In this document: positions 47,785 through 60,500 of the stretch, piece after piece
How positions within the stretch are numbered: the stretch's first letter is position 1
How the letters are laid out: each line of letters opens with the position of its first letter
Assembly (NCBI GenBank): GCA_907165065.1
Contig: OU015534.1
Coordinates: 34,968,937 to 35,032,936, forward strand
Reading direction: 5' to 3'
DNA: 64,000 bases
DNA from: Caprimulgus europaeus
Lineage: Eukaryota > Chordata > Aves > Caprimulgiformes > Caprimulgidae
The notes under the pieces: generated by a model
Database searches by the model: none
What the model saw: the letters and a program-made list of their open reading frames with translations, nothing else
What the model was told of the DNA's origin: nothing
Program-made: the position numbers and the translations under genes

Positions 47785-49284
47785 GCAGGGAACAGTAAAC
47801 TTTCACAATCTCCAGAAAAAATCTAGAAAAATTTATTTGCTTCATTGAAAGTCATTCCACTTTCTCTGACCATATTTGATAAGATCATTATATATGTTTT
47901 TGATAAGTGATAGTGTATTGCTTTGGATAGATAGTGTTTAATTACAGATAAAATAGTCTCATTTCAGCTTCTATGGTTACATTTACAAATGAACAAAGGT
48001 AAAAATATTGCAAGTGCAAATACTTAGGAATCTAAAAGAAGGCATTCAGGTTTTGAAATAAGAAAACAACTATTTATTATTTTTGTATTCTAATCAAGGA
48101 AGCCTCTATAGGCTTTTAATAGATCGATTTTAGGCAGTTCAGGAAAAATTGAATTGTACAACTCTGAGGATAATAAAAAAGTAACTCTGAAATAGGTTGT
48201 CCATGTGATACCCAATCTTTTCATTCTTCTTGAAGGCAAATGCTGCAAGGACCCCTTATTTTCATCAGGACTGAATGATGTTCCTCCTTCCCTAATCTTA
48301 AGCTTTCTTATCCTTTCAGTAGGACCATGTTGGTGGCCAGCCCAGCCGTAAAATTCTGAAGTAATGGCTGTAATCTTATTTCTGCTTCAAAGGGGGAAAA
48401 CTGTGGAGAGTTGCTCTGTTTATTGGATTCCTTGCTGATTTCTGCTCTTCTCCTCTGCTGAGTCAAATGGATACGAAGCTCAGGGTGCTGAGTGGGTTTT
48501 GCTGTACAGAATGTGGCAGAATATCTGACCATTAATATGGTTCTTTTCCTCCTCCCAGCAGTCAGCTCCTTCGGGCAACTGGCTCCTTAATAACCCCGGC
48601 TTTTGGCTTTGCTGACGTGTATTGGAAGCCTTGCCATATTAGAGTTAGTGACCTTCAGTAAGCCATGTCTGCTTAAGGGCAAGACACTTCATACCTTGTA
48701 GTTAGAGCTTAGAAACCTGTATCTATATAATCTGGAATATATCTTTGGGAGAGATAGACTGTACGTGGATCAAGGGGGAGGACTGTATTGATCCTGACTG
48801 ACAAAAACTTCCACGTTTAGGAGTTAGTGATACACAAAACAGCCAGCCTGAGCAGTTACCTGGCCTTCAGACTGTGCTGTGCTTCATAAATTCCATGGCC
48901 ATGAGATTAATTTAGCAGCTCATTGCAAGAGAAGAGCTGCAGGCAACTCCCACTGGACACTGGCCATTAAGCCATCTGTGTGGCTGTGCATTTATTAACA
49001 GTGCAGCTCGAAGTTCTCATGTGAACATCTCTTCAGAACTGCAGGTTTTTTCTTGCACAAAAATTCTATAATAGCTCGAATTATTAAAATATGAGGTTCC
49101 CTCTCTCCATGGATGGGATCTGCACAGATTGTCATGGGAAAATCCATCTGGACTCTACTGAATGTTGTACAAATTCAGGATTGTCAGAATCTGAAGAGAT
49201 ATAAAATTTACTCACTGTCTATATTCCTCTTCTTATTCTGTCTTATTAAATGAGCTATTTTACTGAGACATTTGGTTTGGGGGC
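47785..49284. other. unique DNA with conserved-looking patch
   Basis: 48540-48700 and 48830-49030 are GC-richer, high-complexity and transposon-free (see the CNE candidate entry). The minus-strand frame at 48308-48532 has no recognised motif. Confidence 0.5.
48830..49030. other. conserved noncoding element candidate
   Basis: Text such as GGCCATGAGATTAATTTAGC, AGCTCATTGCAAGAGAAGAG and GGACACTGGCCATTAAGCCA is balanced and non-repetitive with homeodomain-type ATTA words. No match to any transposon I know. Inference from composition only. Confidence 0.25.
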
Positions 49285-49559
49285 TTTTTTATTGAAACCC
49301 AGAAGGAACCCTGCAAGGTCTCTCTCTCTCAACAACAAATTAGCCCTTTCTCCACCCCCCACCTCCCACACTCCCCTCTCCCAATGCAAAATAGCTTGTT
49401 AGCTTGGCTTGAAATAAGAAGCGCAGGATAAATAAATTTAGATTTTAACAGGAAATAGTGTTTAAACATCAATAGCAACTGAGTTTTCCATAAAGATTAC
49501 CATGGTGGGGTAGGGGGGGTGGGGTGTGTGAAAGGTTCAATTATTCTCCAAAGTCAGTC

Positions 49560-49977
49560 ACAGCTGTCCTTGGGCACAGATTTCTGCTCTGGTGTAGAGT
49601 ACTCCATGGCCTGCACATGGGTATCTGCTCCACCTTTGAACTTCCATGGGCTGCCACTGTCTGAGGTTCTCTGTCCTCCTCCTCCTTCCTCATGGCAACA
49701 ATGCTCTCTTCTTTGTTTTAGGCCGATGGTCATCTTTAATTCAGGTCAATGGCCTCTCCTCTTGATTCTCTCTTCCTTCTTCTTTTCAAAACAGTCCTTC
49801 CCCTCATAAACAGTGATTTGTAGAGGTGTTTCCCCATTGCTAATTGGCTCAGCCTGGGCTGGAGGCAGGCTTGGCTCAGAGCCAGGGGACCTTCTCGGAG
49901 CTTCTCACAGGGCCCATCAGTGTAGCCCCTTCCCCCACTACCAAAAATTATCCCACACACACAAACCCAACACAACA
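49560..49977 (-). mobile_element. partial LTR, avian ERVL-like family, minus orientation
   Basis: TTCTGCTCTGGTGTAGAGTA, CATGGGTATCTGCTCCACCT, GAACTTCCATGGGCTGCCAC, TTGCTAATTGGCTCAGCCTG and the right end CTACCAAAAATTATCCCACA then AACCCAACACAAC parallel the right half of the LTR at 17658-18415. The left end is not clear. 49285-49559 contains C-rich text and a G-run (GGTAGGGGGGGTGGGG) that may belong to the same element. Fossil, no internal region recognised. Confidence 0.7.
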
Positions 49978-50463
49978 TAGAAGAATGAGTCTAAAAGACT
50001 GAGACAAGATGGGTTTATTGAGACAGAAATGTCAGAGAAGTTGAAAGAAGGGAGTGCAATTGCTTCTCTTTAAGTGAGAGGGATTTATAATCTTCAGGTG
50101 TGTTTTCTTGGAGGTCCCAGACACGCGCCTAAGAACGCACTGTAGTTTACATGTCACCAGATGTCAGTGTTTACTTGTCACCAGATGTCAGTGTTTACTT
50201 GTCACCAGATGTTTCATTAGGTCATACCCTGCATGGACAGTTCTCGTAGAGCCCACACAGTGTGAGTGTTCATTTCAATGGGTACATAGAAAAAGGTCAG
50301 AACTCTGCTTTTGTGTAGGAAACTTTCACAACATCTTTAAGGTTCTGAGCTTTAACCTCTTCTGTTTATTGTTTGAGATACTATGTTTTCCCATTACATG
50401 TTAAAAAGCATGGACACTTTAACAAACAAGTCTTTTTTTTTTTTATAAATATTTGAATGGTGA
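49978..50463. other. unassigned sequence with a 24-bp tandem repeat
   Basis: ACAAGATGGGTTTATTGAGA and following text has an LTR-like look but no family can be named. It lies between a partial LTR and a CR1 copy. Contains the minisatellite at 50152. Confidence 0.4.
50152..50214. repeat. 24-bp tandem repeat, about 2.5 units
   Basis: The unit begins TGTCACCAGATGTCAGTGTT and ends TACT. Two full units are identical and a third is cut after TGTCACCAGATGT. The perfect identity implies a recent duplication. Confidence 0.92.
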
Positions 50464-50780
50464 GTGTCAGGAGGATGGGGCCAGGCTCTTTGCAGTGATG
50501 ACCAATGATAGGACAAGGGGCAATGGGTGTAAGCTGGAACACAGGAGGTTCCGCTTAAATTTGAGAAAGAACTTCTTTACAGTAAGGGTGACAGAGCACT
50601 GGAACAGGCTGCCCAGGGAGGTTGTGGAGTCTCCTTCTCTGGAGACATTCAAGACCCGCCTGGACGCCTTCCTGTGCGAACTCATCTAGGTGTTCCTGCT
50701 CCAGCAGGGGGATTGGACTAGATGATCTTTCGAGGTCCCTTCCAATCCCTAATATTCTGTGATTCTGTGATTCTGTGATT
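50464..50780 (+). mobile_element. CR1 LINE 3' end, well preserved
   Basis: CAGGAGGATGGGGCCAGGCT, TGGAACAGGCTGCCCAGGGA, GGTTGTGGAGTCTCCTTCTC, GACTAGATGATCTTTCGAGG and three tail units of ATTCTGTG. The frame at 50453-50689 encodes the ORF2 C-terminus unbroken from [19 protein letters not shown] through [20 protein letters not shown] to the stop. 5' truncated at about 317 bases. It is among the youngest-looking CR1 copies here. Confidence 0.96.
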
Positions 50781-51598
50781 TTTTCCCCATTAATCACTCT
50801 GCTTTGAAATAGTTTTCTACAAAGCCAGCTGGCATTATCAATAGAACAAGTGGTAGTTTAAATGGTGGTTAATAAAGGGATTGATACTTTATAGCACTCC
50901 TGCCTCTCTGGGTGGGAATTTGTTGAAGCACGGACAGATACTAAATCAATTAGGCAACTAATAATTAAATAGGTTCTTACTGTAGCAGTCAGTAATCATG
51001 CTAATGATCCTGGTATATTTTTTCAACAAACATTGTACTACACATATAGTTAGGGCTTCACTGAGTTATGTGAGGCTTGCACTCAAATAAAAAAAAACTG
51101 AGAAATGATGTCTCAGAGAAGTTTACAGTAGTTCTGAACATTTGAGGACCACACAAAGGGTTGATGCACAACATTACCTAACTCTAGCTATTTTTCTTAA
51201 TGCTGCATAATGATTTTGCATCAGTAAATATTCAGCAGCATAGCTCCAGCAGGTTTATTTGAAATTCATGTGAGAATACTGAACATAAAGCACTACAGAC
51301 ACTCCTTTGGAAAACTACTCAAATCAAACAATGTTTACTTGAAATGAAATATTCTGTATTTCAGGAGGGTGCATGACTTGGTAGACTGTTATACCAGGAT
51401 ATAATTATGGGACATCTACTCACTGCAAAAATCTCTGGCAACTCTGCCTGGAGAACTTCCTTCCAGAAAAATAGTTTTAGGCCTCTTGTGTGTCATTGCA
51501 AATGTCACAAGTTCTAGAAATGGCCATTAGAAAATTTGTCTCTGCCATAGGAATGTTCCAGTTTTGAGAAACAAAATTCATATCTTGATCGGATTAAC
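50781..51598. other. unique AT-rich DNA
   Basis: No feature recognised. Confidence 0.55.
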
Positions 51599-51625
51599 AA
51601 TAATAATAATAATAATAATAATAAT
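51599..51625. repeat. (AAT)n microsatellite, about 9 units
   Basis: Perfect AAT run. Confidence 0.93.
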
Positions 51626-52645
51626 TTTAAAATAGTAACAGAAGAAACAGCAAACATTGAGGAAATTCCAAATGCTCTTTTTTCTTTTTTTTTTTAATTT
51701 GCACTCATGGGGAAGTGATTAAAATACAAAAACAAAAAGAAAAAAAAGCAAACCCTCAGCAGCATGCTTACTTAAAAGTAAATTTATTAAATTATTTATT
51801 TAAATGCAGTAAATGAGAAATGTGTACTGCTCTTGGCATGAAATGAACATTTGTTAGGAAGTTCATATTCTTAAGAATTTTTTGTTCCTTTCTGGCTCTC
51901 AGTTACTTTCCACCCTCTACTATTCAGTCTCTCACTTTCCATTTGTTGTTTTCTGTTGTTATCCTTTCCTACGCCTTTCTTTATCCAAGATTCTGTCCCT
52001 GCAGACTTCTCAACATATGCTTTGGTATATTAAAATCTGTTACTTCTAGAGTGATTTTTGTTTTCTTTTAATTACTTGTTATTTAGCAACAACAAACTGG
52101 ACAACAGTTAATACCTCAAAATAAATTCTAAAAACTTTCATGAATATTAGTGCTCTAAAGAAGGTGTCACATCTTGGAATATTATAAATAGAAATATTTT
52201 AGGAGAAGATACATTCATATTTCATAGCTCCTCTCATTTTTATTATCCTCTTTTCTGTCCTATTTACCTTCTTCATTTTTTCATTCTTCTTGTTTGTTGA
52301 TTTTTCTACTTTTTCTGTTTATATCACCTTCAGGCTCTTTAACTTTTTATTCTGCATTTCTTCTGCTTCTCCTTTCCTCACTTATTTCTTTCCTTTGAAT
52401 TTTTCACTTCCCCTATTTTTTTTAAATATGCATTTTTTCTAATTTCACCCTCAGTATGTCCCCTATTAACAGTCCCCTCCATAATTTTCTACTGACTCAT
52501 TTTTTCCCATGTTAGATTATTTTGCTCTTGAAATGTATAAAACATAATAGTTTCTATTAAAATTCATTGCAGTTACTTTGGATCTCATCGTTTCCAAAGA
52601 TATGCTGGGACAAGTCTCAGGTGCTGTAACCAAAGGAGCAGTGTT
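51626..52645. other. unique AT-rich DNA, pyrimidine-rich in part
   Basis: 52220-52520 is strongly T/C-rich on the plus strand. No gene or transposon recognised. Confidence 0.55.
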
Positions 52646-53422
52646 CATAGAATCACAGAATCATATAATGTTGTGAGCTGGAAGGGACCCACCAGGAGGA
52701 TGGAGCCCAACTGCTGTCCCTGCACAGGACAATCCCAACATTCACACCATGTCCCTGAGGGCCTTGGCCAAATGCTGCTGGAATCTTGTCAGCCTTGGGG
52801 CCATCAGCACCTCCCTGGGGAGCCTGTGCCAGTGCTCCAGCACCCTCTGCCTCAAGAACCTTTTCCTCATGGCCAACCTCCCCCTCCCCTGCCACATCTT
52901 CCTGCCATGGCCTCTGCTCCTGGCGTTGGTGGCCAGAGAGAAGAGCTCAGCGCCTGCCCCTCCTCTTCCCCTTGGGAGGAAGTTCCAGACCGCCAGGAGA
53001 TCTCCTCTCAGTCTCCTCTTCTCCAGGCTGAACACACCAAGTGACTTCAGCCTCTCCTCACACCCTTCCCCTCTAAACCCCTCCCCAATGTTGTGTCCCT
53101 CCTCTGGACACTCTCCAGCAGCTTCAGATCCTTTTTCTCCCGTGGTGCCCAAGCTGCCCCCAGTGCTGGAGGTGAGGCCGCCCCAGTGCAGAGCAGAGAG
53201 GGACGATCCCCACCCTGGCCCGGCTCGCAGTGCAGGGCTGGGTGCCCCCAGGACACGGGGGTCCCTCTGGGCTGCCAGGACACACTGTTGGCTCATGGTC
53301 AAGTTGCCATGGACCAGAACCCCCAGGTCCCTCTCTGCAGGGCTGCTCTCCAGCCTCTCCTTCCCCAGGCTGGGTGTGTGTCCAGGGTTGCTGTGTCCCA
53401 GATGCAAAATCCCTCCTCTTAG
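52646..53422 (-). mobile_element. CR1 LINE 3' fragment, GC-rich subfamily, about 780 bp
   Basis: CATAGAATCACAGAATCATA, GAGCTGGAAGGGACCCACCA, CATGTCCCTGAGGGCCTTGG, TCTCCTCTTCTCCAGGCTGA and CCCCCAGGTCCCTCTCTGCA. Contiguous from the tail to ORF2 just after the RT thumb. Strikingly GC-rich against AT-rich flanks. It ends near CTGTGTCCCAGATGC, a plain 5' truncation. Confidence 0.95.
52742..53407 (-). pseudogene. CR1 ORF2 C-terminal relic, 221-codon open frame
   Basis: Residues 14-45 ([31 protein letters not shown]) and 115-221 ([30 protein letters not shown]) match the CR1 ORF2 C-terminus. The middle, about residues 48-112, is in the wrong frame: the expected [18 protein letters not shown] is found in an overlapping minus-strand frame. 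The long open frame thus survives two frame changes because the GC-rich sequence has few stop codons. Confidence 0.88.
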
Positions 53423-55966
53423 CTCTGCTACTCAGTACTTTGCTGCAGCAACTCTTCTGCAGCTTCTGCACCTTTTGCACCTTTTAGTATAATTTGACAT
53501 ATAACAATGGTAATCCTTCCCAAAAGCAAGACAGGGGTTATTAAACCAAGTCAAGACAGCTTGAAACAAGTTTTCTCTTAAACATTCACTTAGCTCCCCC
53601 TCATCTTCCTAGGAGTGCCATCTTCTTCTTTCATTGTGGTTTTGATCAACGTTTGCGTGAAATTACAGAACACAATAGACCTTTAAAGAGACAGACAAAC
53701 AAGGAAAGCTCACGTGCAGGTTTGACAGTGGAAAATTTAGGCAAGCATCCTTTAAAGAAAATCCCTGTTATCCTCAAAGGGATCAGCGTACTATCACAAG
53801 AAAGACAAGTCCCTGGATTTTTATGCAGCCACTTCTGGGAAAGCGTGTGCTATAGCCCTAAGTGAACCAACTGGGAACAAATGCAAAGCAAACATAAGGT
53901 AAAGGATGCCTTGATGGTGACAGTGCCCTGTGATTCCTTCTCCACAGCAGCAAGCTTATTGCAAAGAATGAAAAAAAGAAAGCCAACTGGCACAGAACAC
54001 AACTTGGAGAGCTAACCCAGGAACAGAAATTGTGATTCTCAAAAGCTACATGCATCCATTCTCTCAAGGATCAAAAAGCTGTGCTGTAAAACATCTACTG
54101 GACACGTATGTCTTCTCCATACATTCAATGCTTCTTCAACTGGCACTTCCTTCTCAGGATCCTTGTGGAAATCTTGTTTAAGAGGACTTGCAGCTTGTAA
54201 TGACTTCCATAGACTTAAGAGTAGCTTGTAATGACTTCCATAGAAGATAGAGCACTGCAGATATGGATTTGATATTGGTTTGCTTTTTTAGTCTACTTCA
54301 TGATTATTTCAAATGAAAAGGAAAAGGATAAGGTTTTTCCCAAAACCTCAAATACAGAATTTCCATTGTTCTCTCTATGGGAAGAAGCATTCCAAATGTA
54401 ATCTTTCATTTTATTCTTTGAAAAAGCTAGTTTTGGAAGATTGGAACCAGTGTTAATAATTTTTTCTCCTTGGAATTGAATGTTTGATCTATGAGTTTTG
54501 TGAATGGTGGGAAAAAAGATTTCAAATGGACATAGCAGCACTAAATGCTGAAAAACTATGAGGATAAATATTGCATTTGTTGTTTTGTTTGGGTTTTTTT
54601 TAGCCTTTCAACCCCTGCGTTCATCAGGTGGTAAAATGCCTTTTTAACTGCCAAAATAAACTATGTCACAGGAATTTAACAGTGACTTTTTGTTATTGGG
54701 GTCTCATTTTGATTGCTATGAAGCACCTTGAGACTTATTAGAGACTTCTTACCTTTTAAGCCATCTACTATTTTGACAGTGGTTCAAAATGTAAAGATGA
54801 AAAGGACACCTTCTGTGTTCCTATGGCATTTTGGCACAGTGTTTTATTTCTTCTCATGCTAGTGCACACACAACAAGGTAACATCATGGCTACCAAAAGA
54901 TGAGTGTTAATCTTCTTCAGAAAAATCTGAATTGACGGAGAGGGTTTTGTGCTGGAAACATCAAAGGATAGTCCAATGATAAAATAAGCATCAAGAATTC
55001 AGAATATGTTTGTATTAGGAACACCAGATTGTACTATTTTTCAGGTTTTGGAAGAATTTCACAACTGGAATTCATCTTAGGTTTATAAAAAGTAATAATA
55101 TAATTGTCTCTAGAATGAGGTTTCATTTTCCAAGACAACCTTAAAAATAAATTTATCAATTTATAACATGAAGGTACAATCTATCTTTTTAATTAGTATA
55201 AAAGGAACAAGGATTCTATAGTTCTTTTATTAATCTAAAAATATTTCAAGACTTTTGGAGCAGTCCAAAACATGAATCATAAATTTCTGCATCAACCATG
55301 AGTTACATTGAGTTGCCTTCCTTCCAACATTAAATATTTTTAAAGGTTTATCTTAAATAATCCTCCCTTTAGACATCTATAATTAATGTTTTATTCTGAA
55401 ATGTAGTCAAATTTTCTATTGATATTTTTGTGAACTCCAAAAATGTTTCTAAGCTAATGTTAAGGGCATGTAGTAACAAAATAATCACACTCTCCAAATC
55501 ACAGAAATAATTACCTTTTTGGAGTATTTTCTCTTTTATAGCATGAGGCCAATTATATGGTTGTGTGCACAAAGAATTAACATAAAAACTGGCTGTGAAT
55601 GGAAAAAGTGAAAACTGAACATAATTAAAAGCAAATACAGTTTGGCTTACTGTATATAACCATATACAAAATATACTAAATGATTGTCAGTCTTACTGTG
55701 TTTGCAAGATAGCAAATAGTTATCAGCCCTTAAATTATGCAGGTAACAGAACTGGAGGGGATAAATGAATTGATACTAATTTGATTTTATTTTATTACTC
55801 CTCATATTTGTACATTTCTTTGTTTTCATAGGGATTATTACAGAATCATAAATTCACATAACTGTGAATTTACATACTCTATTAACCTGGCATTGAAACC
55901 ACAATGACAGAAAACCTGAGCTGCTCAGATATTCAATTGTCATAAAATGATAAGCATGTAATCACA
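53423..55966. other. transposon-poor unique DNA
   Basis: No CR1 or LTR. A 21-bp direct duplication lies at 54192-54243. Short frames are unrecognised. Confidence 0.5.
54192..54243. repeat. 21-bp direct repeat, 31-bp period
   Basis: AGCTTGTAATGACTTCCATA plus G occurs at 54192-54212 and, identical, at 54223-54243, separated by 10 bases. A small recent local duplication. Confidence 0.95.
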
Positions 55967-56070
55967 GGTGAGGGAGGGAGGAGCAAGGGAGGGACAGCAG
56001 GGCAGAGAGAGGAAGAGGGAGGGGGAAAGGGAGAGGGGGAGAAGGGTGGTGGGAAAGAAAGAGATCAGGG
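55967..56070 (+). repeat. G-rich polypurine tract
   Basis: About 100 bases almost free of pyrimidines, with many GGG and GGGG runs (for example GGGAGGGGGAAAGGGAGAGG). Could form a G-quadruplex or triplex. The open frame across it is compositional. Confidence 0.9.
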
Positions 56071-57508
56071 TGTCTGGCTCTTGTGGAGTTGCAGCACTCA
56101 GAAAACATTCATGGCAGAACACGCAGAACATTGGGCTGCCACAGAATCAGGTCAGATAAAAATCCATCACCACCACTTCTGTATTGTCTTTCACAATCAC
56201 AGTGCTCCATCTGGGATAGGAAACACTGCACAGTTCTGCTTCTCAGCTCTTCCTTTGCTTAGTTCCTCGTTACTTAGAGCTGTTACCTTGGCCAAACCTC
56301 TCTTTTTGGGCTCGTAGCATCCACCTGTGTGATACCAATTTTTGCCAAGCTTGGATTCAGTTCTGAGCGTGTTACAGGGAGCAGCACTGCTGTGTAACTG
56401 GCTTTAACCTCAGTAAAAGTGCTGAATGTGCTCATGGGTACAGGGGTTTTTGCAGATGTTCCTCCGTATTTGAATGAAGTTGACTTTGATTAAATAGTAA
56501 AAATAAAGATATTTAATAAAGCTAATATGCTTTCAACTGAAGCAAATTTATTTACTTTGGGACATACATTTTTATGACAAAATTAATACCTCAGGGTTAA
56601 GTATTCAGTACAGTATAAGCTGATTCTTCAAATACTTTGTTCAGAAAACAGAGTGGTGAATAGAGTCTTAGGAGTATAATCATGTCAATATATAAAAATA
56701 TCTGAAAATCCACATCCAGAAACCAGTGTATGTGGAAATTTTTTTTTTTCCACACAGAACATTTCAATGAGAGAAAACAACATTAGGAAAATCAAGCATA
56801 AGAGGAAGAGAGAAAGACACTAGTAAAATCTTTTTTTCTTTCTTTTCTATTTATATATAGCATAATATCTATTCTCAATAGTCTTCCTCAGACCACTGTA
56901 TTTTTAGCAACTTTCTGCTAGAATCACCAGCAACCTTTGTCTCCTCCTCTGTATTGGGATTTTTTTTCTTTTTTACCATAAACCATGGTGATTTCTGATA
57001 GCTTGATGTTGGTATTTAGTTAATAACAATGCAGGTGCACAAATAATGGTGAAGAGTTATTTTCTATTTCCATCAGAAACAGGCAGAGCTCTTTTCAAGA
57101 AGAATAAATAGAGTATAGGAAGTCTTCTGTAGTCTTTTAAATTGTCTAGGTTTTTTTAAATCTTTTTCCCCCTACTGAAATGTAAGAAATAAGTAAGAAT
57201 ACTGATTTTGAGAGGATAAAAATGCTTCATTGTTACAAAATTGTGTCTCTGATTTTTGGAAATAGCTAAAGCAGCTCTTTTTTATCATAATGGGTTTCAA
57301 AGTGAATGACAAAATGACTGTTAAACTTGATATATTTAGAAGTTTCTTGTTTTAAAAATAATGTCTGCATCTGAAAGGGATTTAATTTTAAATTAATTTG
57401 AGAATATTGACTTTTCTGTTCTAATCTTTCTGAATTTAATTTGCCTTTTTGTTCCCTTGTCTTCTTCCTCATGCTGTGTCTGTGCCTGTCTGACAAAATC
57501 CTTCCTAC
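56071..57508. other. unique DNA
   Basis: Poly(T) at about 56739-56749. No gene or transposon recognised. Confidence 0.5.
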
Positions 57509-57579
57509 AAAAAAAAAAAAAAAGGAAGAAAGGAAGAATCCAAGGGAGAGACAGAGAAAGAGAGGAAGGGAGGAAGGAT
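57509..57579 (+). repeat. A14 plus GGAA-rich polypurine tract
   Basis: Fourteen-plus A followed by GGAAGAAAGGAAGAA and GAGAGGAAGGGAGGAAGG, with two short interruptions. Several GGAA (ETS core) words occur, as expected from composition. Confidence 0.9.
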
Positions 57580-60500
57580 TAATGCTATTTATTTTATGCC
57601 AGTTAACTTACTTTTGAATGCACTCATTGTTCTTTGCCAAGAAGTTATGTTTCTCCACAATTGTTTCATCCCAACTTTATGTTGTAGAAATGCTTATTTT
57701 TGCCAGTCTCTCCCCAAGCAGGTAATATTAATAAGCTAAGTTATTTTGTAGGAAGAGAACTCTGATTTATAACAAATAATTTTGTAAGTAAAAAAACTGA
57801 AGGGAAAGCAGCTACTTAAACAGCAATGACATTCAGTGCAAGGAAAGTGAATTAAAAAATAATGTTAATAAATTTTTCTTGGCCCTTGATATCTTGTTTG
57901 ATTTGAACATAAAGCAATATTTGGTTGCTTTAGTTTGTGGTACTTGTAGATGCAGTATAAAACTGAATGTGCCTGTAATTATTAAAGAGCAATCAATGAT
58001 AGTTTCTCTGCATCTCACCTTTGAATTTCTGGGAAGCACAAGTGTAGCTGACAGTCAAAAAGACTCCAAAATTATCTAATTTGGTCCTTCCTTTAATTTA
58101 AATAACATCCAGGGACAATGGATAAGGCAAAAACCATCACGAGCAGGGTGAAAGGCACACTACTTTGAGATTATTGAAGGCATCCTTGTAAGAGGTTTTT
58201 CAGCTGTGTAAATTGCTGTACTTCAGGTACTCCAGTAGTGCCATGACTGCTTACAACAGCAAGAGCTGAGCTACCCTGTTCATTCTCTTTACATGAGTTC
58301 TGCTTGTCTGCCATAGAACTCTTCACCTGATTTATGAGCTAGTCTAATTACAGCTGGCTCTTGGAACAGCATGTTCAGCATCAGAGTCCCTCTGTTCATG
58401 TAAAGAATAAGTGATGGTTTCTAGGAGAGACAGAAATAAAAATGTTCTGACAAAAATATTTTTAGTGACACAAATATGTCTTCTGGGCACAATTAAGCTA
58501 TTATGATCTTTGAAAGCAATCCAAAATTATATGGGTAAATAAATACTGGTTTTCTTCTGTTAATTCTACTTCCTTAATTTTATCTTATCCTTGCAAAATA
58601 GTGTGATGCAGAAAGAATAAACATGAGGTCCTACATTTCCAAACTCACGTGCACGGTTCCTGCTGGTCAGAAGGATAGAGTGTGGCATGGAGAGGATGAT
58701 TATCTGTAGCAAAATCTCATGAATTTCAAATTTTCTCAGTTATGAAAACCAGCACCACTGAATTTTGCCAGCATAACATAACATATTCTATTCTCCTTGG
58801 GAACAGACTATGGGAAAAATTAACCAAGCTACAACAGGAAGCAAATTATATCTGTTCCTAAAGAAACTGGGTAAGCTGAAGGGCATCTTCTTTCTGGTGA
58901 CTACTGTGTCTCATTGACCAGCCTCTGGTTATTAGTAAATTAAAGCTTTAATATTTTTTCCTTTTCTCTCCTGAAAGGACCTTTAAAAACCCAGGGGAAA
59001 GAATAGAAAACACATATTTGAGGAGTAATATCTGTATACATTGCTTTTTTATTCCATGTCATTTTTTGGGAGCTTACTTCAGCCAGTGAACTTCTCTTTG
59101 CCTACAAAAGTCAAGTCTAAGGGTAATCTTCCTTCCTTTAAAGATAGTATTTTCTTTCTAAGCGGTTTAAATGTCTGCTGAAATGGCATGATTTAGAACT
59201 ATTTATATAAAAATAAATAGGGATGATTTATTTACTTCACACAGTAGTCAACATTATAATGGTGTGAAACAGTGTGCATATCTGTTGGTTTAGTTCTGAT
59301 ACGACAGATTGATATTTCTGTGTAATTTTTTATGTATTTGATACAGGGAGCACTTGTTGCTGTGCCTGGAAATCAGCTCTATGAGAGAGCTGACATCTGT
59401 AGCATTTCCCTCCTTCCACTTTCGGGTGCCAACGTGGGATGGAAAGGCAGAATTCAGCCATAAAGGACTGGCTCCAGGGCTGGTGCTTCAGGCAGGGCTT
59501 TGGGTTCTGTGACCATGGCTGGGTTTATAAGACACCAGTCCAGACAGTCACACGTGGGGAAGGCCTATCCCGCAGGGGCAAAAGGAGGTGGGAATTCTTT
59601 TCTCAACATCACAATACAGCATAAAAATTTCTAAGAAAACCCCTCAGATACTGCCCTGAACTGTCGGTATTTTAAATTTCTGTTCTGGATATTTGTGGTC
59701 TTTGCAACTGTGTGTACCAGTGCAAAAAAATGTGCTCCTAATTAAAGTGCAATTGCACACTTGTACAGTTACATATTTATTTTCTGCAAGTTGTTATGCA
59801 AATGTGTTAAAGAATGCTACGTGGCTGTCGTTATCAGCCACTCCAGGGCCCAGGGATTCCTCCTGCCCAGCTGCTGAAGCCCAGTTCAGTGTACCTGGAG
59901 ACCCACAGGTATCTCTGTCCCAGGCTGATGGATGTGGCTGCTGCGGTCCCCATTGCAGGGTCATCCAGTAGCAAGACTGAGTATGCACCCCAGACACATA
60001 AACACACAGAAGACTCACAGACAAGGTGCACACCCACAAAAATCACTGCCAGGACTCACGTAAAACGTAAGGGTAGCCAAGTCCCCTTCCTCCTTCCAGC
60101 TCCAGGACTGAAGCTCCATAGTGAAAGCCAACCTGTCCTCACTCTCTGGGTCCTCAAGCACACACATAGTTGTGCATCCCCTGAGTACCAGCATAGCCTC
60201 TCTGTTTGCCTGGTACCCTTGCTCAGACCTCAGGACTGTTACAGCTCTCCTACTCACCAGTCACCCCAGCTGGATGCTTGCTAGGACAGAGATGAATGGG
60301 TTCACACAGTTCTTTGATGAATACTCCACGGCCATGGGTTATCCTGGGTACCAGCATGGACCATCCTGTCCACCTCATACTCCTGTCGGGTCTCCAACAT
60401 ATATAAAATGTCTTCATTTCAGAAACCTGTTTGAGTCTCTACAGCCCTAAATCATTGAGACCAACCTAATTGTAATACTTATAATGCATTTCAGTCTTTG

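Noticed and set aside
52749-53492. 247-codon plus-strand open frame
   Set aside because: It is the antisense of the GC-rich CR1 copy at 52646-53422, where stop codons are rare.
59424-59433. CCAACGTGGG, resembling part of a lysine-tRNA retroviral primer-binding site
   Set aside because: Only the second half of the site matches, and no LTR end or internal region lies beside it.
59814-60284. 156-codon plus-strand open frame
   Set aside because: Overlapping frames of similar length exist on the minus strand, and no domain or splice context supports it.
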